Positions 1-12,027 of a DNA stretch of 64,000 nt are shown here, one piece after another. Origin of the DNA: Spinacia oleracea (lineage: Eukaryota; Streptophyta; Magnoliopsida; Caryophyllales; Amaranthaceae); the NCBI RefSeq assembly GCF_020520425.1, contig NC_079491.1:24047449-24111448 (forward strand). The letters run 5' to 3'. A program made the position numbers and the translations under genes. Position 1 is the stretch's first letter. Every line of letters begins with the position of its first letter. The notes below the pieces were generated by a model that made no database searches, had not been told where the DNA came from, and worked only from the letters and a program-made list of their open reading frames with translations.

Positions 1-292
1 CGTTAGTTCATTAAAACCAGTTGAACGTACTTAATTGTGACAATCAATCTGCCATTCACATTGCCCCAAAAATCCCATTTTTCATGAGAGAACCAAACAC
101 ATAGAGGTGGATTGTCACTTCACCAGAGACAAGGTTCTTGAAGGTCTCATCACTTTAAGTTATTTGCCTACTCAACACCAACTTGTTGATATCCTCACTA
201 AAATTTTGCCTGGTGTCCAACACAGACACTTATCATCCAAATTAGGGATGGTTAATGTGTACCCTCTCCCTAGTTTGAGGGGGGGGGGGGGG
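1..292 (+). pseudogene. Ty1/copia polyprotein, C-terminal RNase H end (frameshifted)
   Basis: This is the last part of a Ty1/copia pol gene, running in from left of the window. The plus strand encodes the copia RNase H signature CDNQSAIHIA at about 36-65, then HERTKHIEVDCHF and the C-terminal motif LPTQHQLVDILTK. The first part and the rest lie in different frames: one extra base around the C/A run at 63-73 breaks the frame, and reading straight on meets a TAG at about 102. The protein therefore cannot be made intact. A G-rich polypurine tract (278-292) follows and abuts the LTR, the normal order at a copia 3' end. Family assignment is from the RNase H motifs and is firm; the wider element lies outside the window. 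Confidence 0.85.
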
Positions 293-698
293 TGTTGGTT
301 TACAACCTGCTGCAGGGGAGCTGCCAATTTCAACTCACACGAAGTAATGCATGCTCATGCAGTCAGCAGTGCAATGGATCATTCTAGAAGAGTGTATGCT
401 CAACAAACTCCCCTACATTCCCGGAAGTTTGTTAGAGAAGTTGTTACTTGATTCTGTTTCTAATAGACAGCTCAGCTAGCTTAGGTGTACATGTTAATGA
501 TTCTGATTGGATCTAGCTGCTAGCTTGCTTCCTATTGGTTAGTACACCTCGTGTAATCAGTGTATAAATAGTCTTAGTTACTGTAATATTATTCATTCAA
601 TACACAATTCAATTACTTCATCTTAAAGTTACTCATTCTCTCTCAATGTTTGAGTATTCTCTCTACTGAATTTCATGTTAAGAACATGAAAACTAACA
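293..698 (+). mobile_element. Copia 3' LTR (about 406 bp)
   Basis: The LTR starts TGTTGGTTTAC right after the polypurine tract and is read as ending ...AACTAACA, giving TG...CA ends. It contains a TATA box at 562-569. The 5' LTR lies outside the window, so the boundaries rest on the polypurine tract, the TG/CA ends and the position after RNase H. Confidence 0.75.
562..569 (+). promoter_or_regulatory. TATA box in copia LTR
   Basis: TATAAATA lies about 135 bp before the LTR end, the usual place for the U3/R promoter of a copia LTR. Confidence 0.55.
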
Positions 699-1181
699 AA
701 CAATGATGTATTTTACATTCTATGTGGAAATCAATTACTTATTTGTTAATTTGAATCTGTGAAGAAAGAAATTGTAATTATTACTTAATTGTACGAGTAA
801 TTGTTAAGAGCTGCTGCAAAATGAGTCCATGAGGATAAATGGATAATTAGGGACATCTGTGGTTCCACAATAGAGATGGAGTAATTGGATTTCACATATG
901 ACAAAGACAAACACACTAAAATGTAAAATGGCGTCAGTGTTTAGTCTGAAAATAGCAGTACGTACACTGGTACGTGAAAAAATAAAGATATTGAAAATGG
1001 TTGCAAATTTGCAATGATGGATTACATAATGGATAATTTCACTAATGGTTCTCAGGGCCTCTATTATATCTTACACCAAAACCCCCCATTCCTTCCTTGG
1101 TGAGGTAGTGAGGTGTGATCTTATGACCAAATACATGAATCAAAAATATCTACCAAATTGTCAACCGAGCTATCCCTTGAG
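699..1181. other. Intergenic, no gene seen
   Basis: AT-rich DNA with no long open frame and no recognisable repeat ends. It separates the copia LTR from the next MITE. Confidence 0.6.
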
Positions 1182-1593
1182 GGTGCGTTCTGTTCAACTT
1201 ATTTGACCTGAACTTATCTGAACTTATCTGAACTTATCTGATCTGAACTTATCTGAACTTATTGGAACTTATTGAAACTTCTTGAAACTTATTACTCATA
1301 ATAAATAATAAATAATAAATAATAAATAATAAATAATAAATAATAAATAATAAATAATAAATAATAAATAATAAATAATAAATAATAAATAATAAATAAT
1401 AAATAATAAATAATAAATAATAAATAATAAATAATAAATAATAAATAATAAATAATAAATAATAATATTATTATTAATATTGGAACTTATTGAAACTTAT
1501 CTGAACTTATCTGAACTTATTGGAACTTATCTGAACTTATCTGAACTTCTTGGACCTAAAACTTATTTTTTTTTAAGGTAAACAGAACGCACC
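1182..1593. mobile_element. MITE, family A (GGTGCGTTCTGTT ends)
   Basis: The left end GGTGCGTTCTGTT is matched in inverted orientation by AACAGAACGCACC at 1581-1593. The inside is made of short 'GAACTTATCT/GGAACTTATTG' repeats around a long ATAATAA microsatellite. The same end type and internal motif recur at 17990-18154 and 33780-34194, so this is a dispersed non-autonomous DNA transposon family. I could not identify a convincing target-site duplication, so the superfamily is open. Confidence 0.7.
1299..1466. repeat. Microsatellite (ATAATAA)n
   Basis: A nearly perfect 7-bp repeat of about 24 units, lying inside the family A MITE. Confidence 0.95.
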
Positions 1594-1661
1594 AGTCCTC
1601 GATCAACCACTATAAACCAAATTAGGATTCATCTATCCCACGACGTACCTCTATAAACAAC

Positions 1662-1960
1662 CACTACAAGAAAGCGCGTTATTACCAACCGTTTTTACCG
1701 ACCGCCAAAAAAACAGTCAGTAAAAATAAATTTATCGACCGCAAATTACGCAGTCGCTAAATTTACCAACCGAATAAAGAGCGGTTGGTAAATTTAAAAT
1801 TTACCAACCGTCTTTAAAACGGTCATAAATTTAGCGACCGCTCTAGCTCCATTATGACTAATTAGCAGTCGGTAAATACCCGACTATTATCAAAATAAAT
1901 TTTAAATTTTAATAACCGTTTATTTAATATCTCCGACCAATAAGCGGTCGCTAAAATAAA
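1662..1960 (+). repeat. CACTA left terminal and subterminal repeats
   Basis: After CACTACAAGAAA come many short copies, in both orientations, of units such as ACCAACCG, ACCGACCG and GCGGTCGCTAAA. In En/Spm elements such subterminal repeats are binding sites for the TNPA-type protein. The array supports this being a real element terminus. Confidence 0.8.
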
Positions 1961-2049
1961 ATAAAAAAAATAAAAAAAGTAACTACTCAACACAATTACT
2001 GACCACTCTTTCCTCCTTCAAGATATTCGACCATTCAAAAAAAATTAAA

Positions 2050-2335
2050 AACGCGCACAACTCAACCACTTGAGAGGTCTCAACCTCACGTCGCAGCCAC
2101 GACCGCGCACAACTCAACCACCTGAGATCTGGCCGCCACCCACCGCGCACAACTCAACCAAATCTCCGACGCAAGGCGCCCCCCCACCCACCGCCACCTG
2201 AACTCTCGCCGCCACCCACCGGCCCCCCACCGCGCACAATCCACCCTCCCCACCGACTCGCCACCCACCAAGCCAGCTGCGCACAACTCCACCGGCCCAC
2301 CCACCGGCGCACAACTCCACCCGGCGGCGCACGGT
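2050..2335. repeat. GC-rich tandem motif in CACTA leader
   Basis: A C-rich tract with at least six imperfect copies of CGCGCACAACTC(C/A)ACC separated by CCACCCACC-like spacers. It lies between the subterminal repeats and the transposase gene. The minus-strand open frames here are repeat artefacts. Confidence 0.7.
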
Positions 2336-3327
2336 ATTAGCTTTTTTAGTTTCTAAATTTTTCATAATATTACTCAAATGCTTCAATTTATCAAACCCTA
2401 ACTTTGTTGTTTGTATCAAATGTAGATTTTCTATGTGAACTATGTGAACTCTTCGATCTTTGAAGGTAACTTTTTTTTCTCTTCCAATTTAGTGACCCAT
2501 AATTATGGAATGACTTGTTAGATAATCAATATATTTTTTTTCAATGCATTTATGGAATGACTTGTTGGAAAATTATGGAGATGTATGGAAATTATGGAAA
2601 TTTTATGAAATTTTCAAGGAATGACATATTTAATTATTCTCTAATTATTCTCTATTGATATGCGCATATTGATATAGCATAATCTATTGTTATTGATATA
2701 GCATAATCTATTGATATTGATATGCGCATATTGATTAATCTCTATTGATATGCGCATATTCTCTATTGATATAGCATAGATTTGGTATATATTCTAATTA
2801 TGTATAATCTATTAGTATGTGTAAGATTTTATGAAATTTAAATTTATACCAAAATTTCAAGGAATTCCATATTTAATTTGATGTATGTTAATGTAATGAA
2901 ATTTTGAAGAAAGTTTCAAGGAATGTCATATGAGAAACAACGAATAATTTAGAGAATGAATTTGAGTAGTAAGTAAGTTTATTGTAAATGCATTTTATTA
3001 TTTATATTTGATTTTTATCCTTATTGGCTTGTGTTTAAGTAATTATTGATCTTTATATAAATTATAAGTAAATTATTGAACTTTATATAATTTATAAGTG
3101 CGTTTGAATAAATTATTGATCTTTATATCATTAATAAATTATTTAACTTTATATCATTAATAAGTATTGATTTTTATATAATTAATAAAATCAATTATTT
3201 GATTGTTTATTTAGAAAACTTCGAGCGGTAGTTAGACTATATAGTAGGTTTAGTAACATGATTAGTGTGAGATGTGTAGAGATTGGTTAGTAACATGTTT
3301 TTTGTGAGATGTGTAGAATTTGGTATC

Positions 3328-6300
3328 ATGAAAAGAAGAGAGCGTAGTTGGATGTATGATAGACTCGACGGGCGCAATCTTAAGCCCGACTTTCTCAAGG
3401 GGGTTGGAGAATTCATTGAGTTTTGCAAAGAGCATCCAACATGCAATGATGGTGACAAAATAAGATGTCCATGCCCCTTGTGTGATAACAGACGTTTTCT
3501 TGATACTGAAACAGTTAGAGTACATTTGTACAAGAAGGGGTTTGTTCGTAATTACTATCAATGGATATGTCAAGGGGAAAGCTTAGTAGAGTCCTCGCGT
3601 GTTCAGCCAAATCAATATCGGGATATGGTTATTGATGCTCTTGGAAATAATCAAGAGCATTTGTTGAATGAAGAGGGTAATTCAGTTGAAGAAGAACCAA
3701 ATGATGAAGCTAAGAAGTTTATAGACCTTCTAAAGGCAGCTGGAGATCCATTATATGAAGGGAGCAAACTCTCTGTGTTGGAGATGGCATCAAGAATTGC
3801 AAGTTTGAAATGTGAATTCAACTTACAACACAGGTGTGTAGATGGGTTTGCATCTTTGATGAATGATGCGATTCCAAATAACAACCAAATGGGTAAAACT
3901 TTCAATAGCACAAAGAAGGTTCTTGAGGGCTTGGAACTTCCTCATGAGAGGATCCACACATGCCCTAAAGGTTGTTTGCTCTTCTGGAAAGGCGATGCAC
4001 AGTTAGATAAATGTAGAGTATGCGGAAGTGATCGGTATAAGAAGACTGCAAAGGGTAAGCTTATTCCAGCAAAAGTTCTAATCTATTTTCCAATCACACC
4101 GAGGTTGCAAAGGTTGTATTCTACCAAGAACATTTCGGAGGATATGACTTGGCATGCCAAGAATCCCCGAGTTCAAAACACCTTCGCACATCCTAGTGAT
4201 AGTCAAGCGTGGAAGCACTTGGATACAACCTTTCCTAATTTCGCATCAGAGCCACGAAATGTCAGGCTTGGTTTGTGCACGGATGGATTTTCCCCCCATG
4301 GTAAATTTGGATCCCAATATTCATGTTGGCAAGTTATTCTTACACCATACAACTTGCCTCCATCGATGTGTATGAAAAGACCATTCATGTTCCTTTCTTT
4401 GCTCGTTCCCGGTCCTAAAAATCCTAAAGGAAACTTGGATGTGTACATGAAACCACTCATTGAAGAGTTGAAACAGTTATGGGAGGTTGGGGCTATGACT
4501 TATGACATCTCAAGCAAGCAAAATTTCAACCTCCGCGCAGCTCTTTTGTGGACTATTAGTGATTTTCCTGCATATGGCATGCTATCTGGATGGTCCACTG
4601 CCGGAAAGAAGGCTTGCCCTTATTGTATGGATAAAAGCAAGGCATTTTGGCTTGAACATGGAGGTAAAGTTTCATGGTTTGATTGCCATCGACAATTCCT
4701 TCCACATGATCACCCTTTTCGAAAGAATAAAACAACTTTCTGCAAAAACAAAGTTGAAAATGGCATGGGTCCGCATATAATGTGTGGAGAAGAATTGTGG
4801 CAATGTGTGAAGGACTTGCCTAAAGCAATTGATGGTCCTGAAGCTCTTAAGAAGTTGAAGAGTGCCAAAAAGGGTTGGTTCAAACAAAGTATTCTATGGG
4901 AACTCCCATATTGGAAGGATTTGCTTCTTCGTCACAACTTGGATGTCATGCACATTGAAAAGAACTTTTTTGACCAACTCATAAACACTGTGATGGATGT
5001 GAAAGGCAGCACCTCGGACACCACTAGTGCAAGGAAAGATATGGCTAAGTATTGTAAACGTCGGCAGTTAGAGCTTGGAAATGGAAATCAAACCATGCCC
5101 AAAGCACCCTTTGCACTTGACAAGGCTCAAAAGAAGGTGTTATGTGAATGGGTTCGAGACTTGAAATTCCCGGATGCTTATGCTTCAAACTTGAGCAGGT
5201 GTGTTAATCTTCAATCATGCAAGCTGTATGGAATGAAGAGCCACGATTGTCATGTATTCATGGAGAGGTTACTTCCGGTTGCTTTGAAGGAGTTGCTTCC
5301 CTTGCATGTTTGGAAGGCAATTACAGAGATTAGACAATTCTTCCGAGACTTATGCGCCCCCACTATCAAAGCGAGTGACATAGATCGCTTGGATAAGAAT
5401 ATAGCTGAGATCTTGTGCAAGCTAGAGAAGATTTTTCCACCTGCATTTTTCAACTCAATGGAACACTTGCCAGTTCATCTTCCACATGAGGCAAAGGTTG
5501 GTGGTCCCGTCCAGTACAGGTGGATGTACCCATTTGAAAGGTAATGAAAGTAATACAAATAAGCGTAAATAAATTATTACTTTAAATATCTTATATGTAT
5601 ACTAGTAACGATTAATCACACTTACATAATTTATAGGTTTCTTAACCATTTGAAGCGTAAGGTTGGAAATAAGGCACGTGTAGAAGGCTCCATATGCAAT
5701 GCTTACCTAATGGAGGAGATTTCGAACTTTTGTTCCCACTATTTTCAACCTGAGGTTGACACCAAAGCAAGGGATCTAGGAAGAAACGTCCATTCGGTTG
5801 TGCTGAACCAACATGACGTTAATATCCCCGAGATGTTCAGGGTTGATTGTGGTCATGCACCTACTAAGGGTCGTTTGCGCTTCTTGCAAGACATGGAGTA
5901 TGATCGAGCACATCTTTATGTGCTTGCAAACAGTGGTATCTTAGGTGAATATGAAAGGTAATAAACTATAATTTAATTATTGTAAACTCTTCTAACGACG
6001 TATTTAACCTTGATTTCCTTAATTACCATAGGAAATTTGAGGAGCACATTCTCCAAACTCAACCTCACATTGTAATGGAGGATATTTGGAGTAAATGCGA
6101 AGCCCAGTTCCCTGGATGGTTTAAGTCACATGTGAGATTAATTGTATTTTGCTTTTATTCATATACAATATTAATTACTTACACTAGTCATTGAAAGAAA
6201 AAAAAATTACTAACTAATTCTACGAATTAGGTTCTCCGGTCTTTGAGTCCTAATGATGTGACACGGGCGCTTGCGATGGGCCCCTCTAGAAAAGTAAGGA

Positions 6301-6995
6301 CATGGATTCGGTTCTATGTGAATGGATATAATTTTCAAACTCATGACTACGGCAAATACAAGTCAACTATGAATTATGGAGTGTGTGTACAAAGTCCTGA
6401 TGAAGTTGACTACTTTGGCATTTTGGAGGAGGTGATTGAAGTTTCTTATTGTGGTAAGCTTCAAGAGTACAAGACAATCTTGTTTAAGTGCAGCTGGATG
6501 GATTCCGTGAAGGGTATGAACATTCATGAACAATACAAACTTGTTGAGATCAATCATTCTAAGAGATACCCAAAGTATGACCCGTTTGTATTGTCTTACC
6601 AAGTTAGTCAAGTATACTTTGCACATTACCCCAGTTTGAAGAAGGATAAAGCCCAATGGTGGGCTATGTTTAAAACTAAGGCAAGGTCTGTGATTGATGC
6701 TCCAGTTGACTTAGACTTTCTGCAAGAAGATGCAAATGAGGTTTCTTCAGCTCTTTGTGCTCCAGATGAGATCCCAGATTATGAAGATCAAGAAAATGAT
6801 GATGATAATGACGATATTAATGATGGTGATGTTGATAGTATGAGGGATGAGGATGAGGATGAGGATGAGGATGAGGATGAGGATGAGGATGAGGATGATG
6901 ATGGTGAGGATGAAGATGATGACGTTGGTGATGAAGATGAGGATGAAGATGATGACGTTGATGACGATGATGATGATGGTGGATACGAAGATTAA
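3328..6995 (+). CDS. CACTA transposase, TNP2-like (four exons)
   Basis: Exons are 3328-5540, 5637-5957, 6032-6131 and 6231-6995. The joins keep frame (2213, 321, 100 and 765 nt) and give 1132 codons plus stop with no break seen. The N-terminus (MYDRLDGRNL, then a Cys/His-rich CPLC segment) matches the transposase-associated domain of plant En/Spm TNP2. The middle of exon 1 has the Transposase_21 pattern, including a CPKGC...CRVCG zinc-binding-like segment and LRHNLDVMHIEKNFFDQL. Later exons resemble the DUF4218 and DUF4216 regions usually fused to it. The C-terminus is an acidic Asp/Glu tail from a GATGAG repeat. Start: I chose the ATG at 3328; an in-frame ATG at 3283 is possible. TNP2-type proteins bind the terminal repeats and excise the element. 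An intact frame suggests recent activity, but the missing right end would stop this copy moving itself. Confidence 0.88.
6846..6898 (+). repeat. GATGAG hexamer repeat coding the acidic tail
   Basis: Tandem GATGAG units encode alternating Asp and Glu at the transposase C-terminus. Related GATGATGAC units continue to about 6980. Confidence 0.9.
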
Positions 6996-7191
6996 CTTGA
7001 TCGTGCTGATTTTGATTCTATTTGGTTGTTTAATTTTAGGTTCAAGAAATATTATGTGTGTTGTCTTTTATGATTGAACTTTGAATTATGTAGTTGTTTA
7101 TTGAACTTATCATTGAACTTTGAATTATGTAGTTGTTTGTTACTTGTTATTAGGTAACTATATATGTAGCGTTAGTTTATTAATGTTAATG

Positions 7192-7326
7192 CTTGGTTTG
7201 TGTTCTACTAAATAAACAGATGTCCAATCGAGGAATTATGTAGTCGTTTGGTAAACTTATGATTGAAATTTGAATTATTTAAACTTGGTTTGTGTCCTAC
7301 TAAATAAACAGATGTCCAATCGAGGA
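7192..7326 (+). repeat. Partial tandem duplication before the second CACTA ORF
   Basis: A segment of about 43 bp starting CTTGGTTTGTG and including ATGTCCAATCGAGGA occurs at 7192-7234 and again at 7284-7326. This duplicates the second ORF's start region; the first copy soon runs out of frame. Confidence 0.8.
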
Positions 7327-7419
7327 GAAAATTCAGCCATCCGTAGTCGTTTAGGTGCACGTGGAGGTGGTCGTGAAGGTGGTCGTGGAGGTGGCCATGG
7401 AGGTGGCCATGGAGGTTAG
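7312..7419 (+). pseudogene. Start of second CACTA ORF, truncated
   Basis: A 35-codon frame begins MSNRGENSAIRSRLGARGGG and continues as Gly/Arg/His-rich sequence to a TAG. It lies about 320 bp downstream of the transposase, where CACTA elements carry their TNPA-like gene. The rest of such a protein is not found. I infer the N-terminus of that gene, cut by the same event that removed the right end. It could also be a spurious short frame in GGTGGTCGT repeats. Confidence 0.45.
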
Positions 7420-8827
7420 CCATGATTATGTATACAAATTAAATATATGGAGAATAATACTCTGTATTACATATTTAATTAATTTGAATTAAAAAAAGTG
7501 ATTCGATAAACTATATATTAATTAAATTAATAAAACGAAATTATGGAGTTTAGACATATGTTTTTCATTTACTAATGAGATACACATGCAAATTAAAGTG
7601 ATCGACAATATAATGCACTCATTTTCTTAATTGGGTTGTAGAATTTTGAATAGAGACAAAAATAACGAAAATCAAAATGTGGAGTAGCATGCATGTTTAT
7701 TGTTGGATAATTACCCTAAATATAATACGTAACATAATTAATTAACTGTGGCAGTGACAACTAAACAGAGTTAACAGACTCGTCGCCTCGTCATATCATT
7801 CTATCTGGCTATTTGCTAGATACATAGTGTTAAAGCTTGTAGCAAAAATTTGACTTCTACTAAATAATATGAAACCAATACCTCACAAATAAATAATATA
7901 TCGGGGATAAACAAACAACTTTTATGAAAGAAATAATAAATATAACGTAAGAAAAAAAAAATCTTAAGCTAAACTTTTATGACGTAAATTGAATTCTACA
8001 TTACAACCTAAGCATTATATAGGCCATGTTTGTGTAAAAGTGTTTGGTAAATTAGTTGTTAGCCGTTTAATGTGCGAAATAACTATTAAGGATATACTTT
8101 GTTGTTGGATACTTTGTTTCTTATTATTATTAGACAATAGTTTATTATTTTAATTATCTTCTCTTTATTTTAAAAATAAGCGTAGAATATGTAAAACAAA
8201 TTTATTTTCCCTTTTTTAAAAAGAATTAAAAAAAATTATTCTTAATTTAAAATTTTAAATACATAAATTATTGATATGCAAATAGAGAAATGTTGGTAAT
8301 TATATATATTACAAGCATTAGTGCAATATTTCTAATTAAGTAATTCAACGTACTAATATAATTTTAACAAAAAGTAATGAGCAGTAAATGGGGTAAAGGA
8401 AATAATATAGAATGCAAAGATTGTTAAGTGTTGTTATTTTAGGCAACATTAGGACAAAATAGTAATTTTACATTCACTTTCTCAAACCTCTACTTGCACA
8501 AAGCTCCTATGTTGAGCTTTTTGAGAATTAGCTTTTTTACCCCAAAACTATCTTTCAAACCTCTCCTAACCAAACACTCCCAATTAACTTTATGAAAAAG
8601 TCAAACCACTAATTCACCTCAAAAATCTTTTTTCCCCTCAAATCTCTCCTAACCAAACACCCCCTAATCACATAAGTGCTAAATTAGGAATGCTAAGTAA
8701 GAAATGTTCTCTAAAAAATAATGACGCACATTATTTACTTTCCTATAATTCCTCTTGCTCCATGATTAATGTTTCCCCACAAAATAGGGAGAGAATTAAT
8801 CTCACAACCAATAACACTTACTTCTAC
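7420..8827. other. AT-rich stretch, no gene; possible degraded TEs
   Basis: No protein-coding frame is recognisable. A part from about 8023 ('GGCCATGTTTGTG') to about 8667 ('CCAAACACCCCC') looks like the ends of an old hAT- or Harbinger-type MITE, but I could not find a clean terminal match or duplication. The part near 8828 should be the 3' LTR of the copia relic that follows. Confidence 0.45.
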
Positions 8828-8984
8828 AATTCTCCACCCCGTTCATAATTTGAAGATATCAAATTTTAGACGAACAAATTAATTGCACTATTCGTATCCG
8901 GTTGCACCATTTTTACAATGACTGCTTACGTACCCTCGACCGGGATCAAACCAATTGTGGTTCCATTAAATATTTCATGTAATG

Positions 8985-10918
8985 CTTAGCAATTCCATAC
9001 AAGGTTGGAACTTGCTTCCTGACACAACTTTGGTTAACATATCCGCGGGGTTCTAATTTGTATGCACCTTCATAAGAAAAATATTACCTTTCTTTATGAC
9101 ATCTCGAACAAAATGATATCTCGCATCTATATGCTTTGATACGATCATGATAAACCTGATTCTTAGCCAAATGAATTGCACTTTGGTTGTCACAACTCAG
9201 ATTCACACATTCTTGCTTCAACCCCTAATCATCTAGAAGTCTCCACACCCACGATGATTCCTTAACTCCTTCTGCCAAAGCCATGTACTCGACCTTCTAA
9301 AGGACGATTTCCGTTGATAAAGAGCTCCTAAAGGAGATTTTTTACCCAATAACTTGCTTGGTAAGATATTTATGAGGTAAGTTGCCATTTTCAATGCATG
9401 ATGCCAAAAAGATGGTGGAACGGATGAATGAGCAAGGAGAGTCCTAATTACATTATTTATGGAACGTATTTTTCTTTCCGCTTTTCCATTTTGAGAGGAT
9501 GTATGTGGGCACGACAAACGAAAAAGACATCCCATTTAACTCACAATATTTCCCGAATTGACCATTATCATATTCCCTTCCATTATCACATTGGACATTT
9601 TTTATTGGTTTTTCAAATTGAGTGTGAATGTGGGCTCGAAAAGCCAAGAATTTTGAGTACACATCAGATTTCCTACCCAAAGGGAATGTCCACAAATAAT
9701 TCGTAAAATCATCCAGAAAAAGAACGTAATAACGATGCCCCATGGTACTAAAAACAGGAGAAGTCCACAAATCACTATGAATAATGTCAAATGGAAATGA
9801 AGTTTCGAAAATAGAATGAGCAAAACGCAACCTAACATGTTTACCAAGAATGCAAGAATGACAAATACTAGTAGAACTAGAATTATTACACTCAATGCTT
9901 TTATTGTGCTTTAAAAAATTCAAAAAAAGAAGCTCCCATGTGACCCAACCGAGCATGCCAAATGGTTGGAGACAAGGCGGCAAAAGTTGATGGCGAGGTT
10001 GTGGATTGTTTGATGGAGGATAAAGGATAAAGTTCACCCCTACTATCACATCTCATGAGAGTCATCCCCGTCCGAAAATCCTTCACAAAAAAGCCAAAAG
10101 GATCAAATTCAACACTTACAGAGTTATCAGTAGTTAAATTACGTACCGATATTAAATTCTTTATGAGTTTCGGAGCGTGAAGGACATTTTTTAATGATAG
10201 GGGGGTTTGGGGGAGACAATGTAGCATGACCACAACCACGAATTGGAATTGAATTAACATTACCAACAATAATACCAGTATTATGATTGCTCAAATTAAA
10301 ATAAGACGAGAGTGTACCGTTAGTGGATGTCATATGGGACGTGGCGCGGTATCCATATAACAATTAGGGTCTGGCTGGCTCAAAGACATCATGTGTAGGG
10401 CGGACTCAATATCCGTTGGAGCCCACTGTTGCGTTGGATTGGCTGCTACAAATGCTTGTTGTGGCTTGGAGCCCAAAATTCCATGTTGGACTGACATTCT
10501 TGCTGGGACTGAATGTGGGCAAGCCCATGGTGTTGTTGGATATGGGCATGGTTAAAATAGGGAGGCATCCAGCCCCATGACCAACCTGTCGGTGTTGCCT
10601 GCCACGATTGTTGTTGCTGCGTCTCACCGCCAGAGCCACGACCACCACCACCGCGGCCGCCGCCGCCTCCAGAACCACGACCATCGCCATGTTTCTTACC
10701 GCCGCCTGAACCGCGAGATTTGTGGTGGTTTTTGCCACGATGATGCTGATTGTTATTTGAATTATCACCAGAATCATCAAAATCGCAGTGGGTTGCGGCC
10801 ACCACTGCCGCCGGCGGCTCTTCATTCATCTCAGCCAGGGCTTTTTCTTCAAGGCATAAACTCGAGCGAGCTTCAGAGAAAGGTGGGAGGGGCTTGCTTT
10901 GTCTGATATTCGTACCGG
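8985..10918 (-). pseudogene. Copia gag-pol remnant lacking reverse transcriptase
   Basis: On the minus strand, gag remains start near 10905 (PPFSEARSSLCLEEKALAEMN), followed by a Gly/His-rich linker. Then come protease/pre-integrase segments (LHAPKLIKNLISVRNLTTDNS; YHARLGHM-like WHARLGHMGASFFEF) and the integrase core (HSDLWTSPVFSTMGHRYYVLFLDDFT; SSQNGKAERKIR). Near 9295 integrase jumps directly to RNase H (AEYMALAEGVKESSW; CDNQSAIHLAKNQVYHDR). The whole reverse transcriptase, normally about 250 residues with a YVDD motif, is missing. There are also several frameshifts and stops, for example LDD*GL and a stop before NPADMLTK. The segment cannot encode a working polyprotein. Confidence 0.85.
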
Positions 10919-10930
10919 GCTCTGATACCA
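10919..10930 (-). other. Retrotransposon primer binding site (initiator tRNA-Met type)
   Basis: The minus strand reads TGGTATCAGAGC, complementary to the 3' end of initiator tRNA-Met and typical for plant copia elements. The preceding bases on that strand (...TTTTTCA) give a normal LTR end at 10931. Confidence 0.85.
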
Positions 10931-11142
10931 TGAAAAAGTTTGATTCCGTGATTATTCCCATTGACTCATTAGGCTAATATACAACTTTTACACTTAATCT
11001 AAGGCTATAATCAATGAGTAAATTGGAGTGATTTTATGCTACAAGGATTCTAGCCTAATTACAAAGATCTACAGAATATTATGTGTTGACTAAATATTTC
11101 TAACGTAATATTTACATAATATTCTATCAATATTATTTACAA

Positions 11143-12027
11143 GTGATGTACGATAAATATTATACATCGGAGTAAAAGTTAACTCAAAATACTTAAAAGT
11201 TACCCTTAAATATATGTAAAGGTTATCAATTTTTTGGTAATATATTTTTCATTTTAATAAAAATTATTTCTTCAAAATCTGTGTAAAATTAATCATCTAA
11301 AAATTTAAAATGTTCATCTATCAATTTATTTTATATAAAGTTATTCAAAACATATTAAAAGTTATAAAAAAATTAGCTAAAAGTTATGAAAAATTGTGTT
11401 GTACAATAAATTTATTGTATACTTTGTGCGTACAAGACCTTTTATTTATTTATTTTTAATCTGGTCTGATCTGATTTTATTTTTCTAATGTGATCTAACA
11501 AGTAATAGAAATAAGGTGAAGTAGACAAAGCTTAAGTGCAGTAACCAAAGGCCGGGTTGAGATTTGATTCTTGTTTTCGATCCTCCAATCTCGTGAATGA
11601 ATGTTATCGTGGTTTTAATTTCAACAAGATGTCTGGACAATAATCAATTTCCCTTTTGAATTGGGATCGATCCATCTCCTCCTTAGCCCTACCCCCTAAA
11701 CTTGGTGATTGTACACTTCATAGCAAGTAGATTACCAACCAAATTATTAATAAGATCTTGTTCTCCTGAAAAATTAATAAAACAGGATCATCTTCGGATT
11801 GATAAACTACTTTTAATTGTCAAAAGAGGCTTTTATAAACTATTGAGAAATGATCGATGATGATGATGATAAAATATTGAGCTTTTCTCTGAACACTTTC
11901 ACAGTTTCATACTGACATCTCCCTGCCATCTTAATAACATTGCACTAGACCTAGAGCTCGACATACAGATAGTACGTTTTGAGCATAATGTACGTTCTTT
12001 CGATCAGTAAGTGGTTAGAGTTGTATG
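11143..12027. other. Intergenic, no gene seen
   Basis: AT-rich sequence with no usable open frame, apart from short low-complexity stretches. No transposon termini were recognised. Confidence 0.55.

Larger units (their letters stand above)
1662..7419 (+). mobile_element. CACTA (En/Spm) transposon, right end not found
   Basis: The element opens with the terminal inverted repeat CACTACAAGAAA (1662-1673). Subterminal repeats follow, then a four-exon transposase gene (3328-6995) and the start of a second ORF (7312-7419). This is the standard CACTA order. The mirror-image end TTTCTTGTAGTG and right subterminal repeats are not visible between 7420 and 8827 or elsewhere in the window. The element is therefore probably cut off just after the second ORF begins. 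The end coordinate given is the last part I can assign. Confidence 0.85.
8828..11142 (-). mobile_element. Copia retrotransposon relic with internal deletions
   Basis: Read on the minus strand the order is: LTR end (from about 11142 down to 10931, upstream boundary uncertain), primer binding site (10930-10919), gag C-terminal part, protease and gag-pre-integrase remnants, integrase core, RNase H, and a polypurine-like tract (GGGGTGGAG) just before 8828. Reverse transcriptase and most of gag are absent. The expected 3' LTR left of 8828 cannot be aligned by eye to the 5' LTR part, so the outer limits are approximate. Confidence 0.7.

Noticed and set aside
6847-7077. Met/Arg-repeat protein frame
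   Set aside because: It is the GATGAG repeat of the transposase acidic tail read in another frame.
7420-8827. Right terminus of the CACTA element
   Set aside because: No TTTCTTGTAGTG and no mirrored subterminal ACCGACCG-type repeats could be found.
10406-10906. Separate genes on either strand in the Gly/Ala/Val-rich region
   Set aside because: These are alternative frames of the gag remnant of the minus-strand copia relic.
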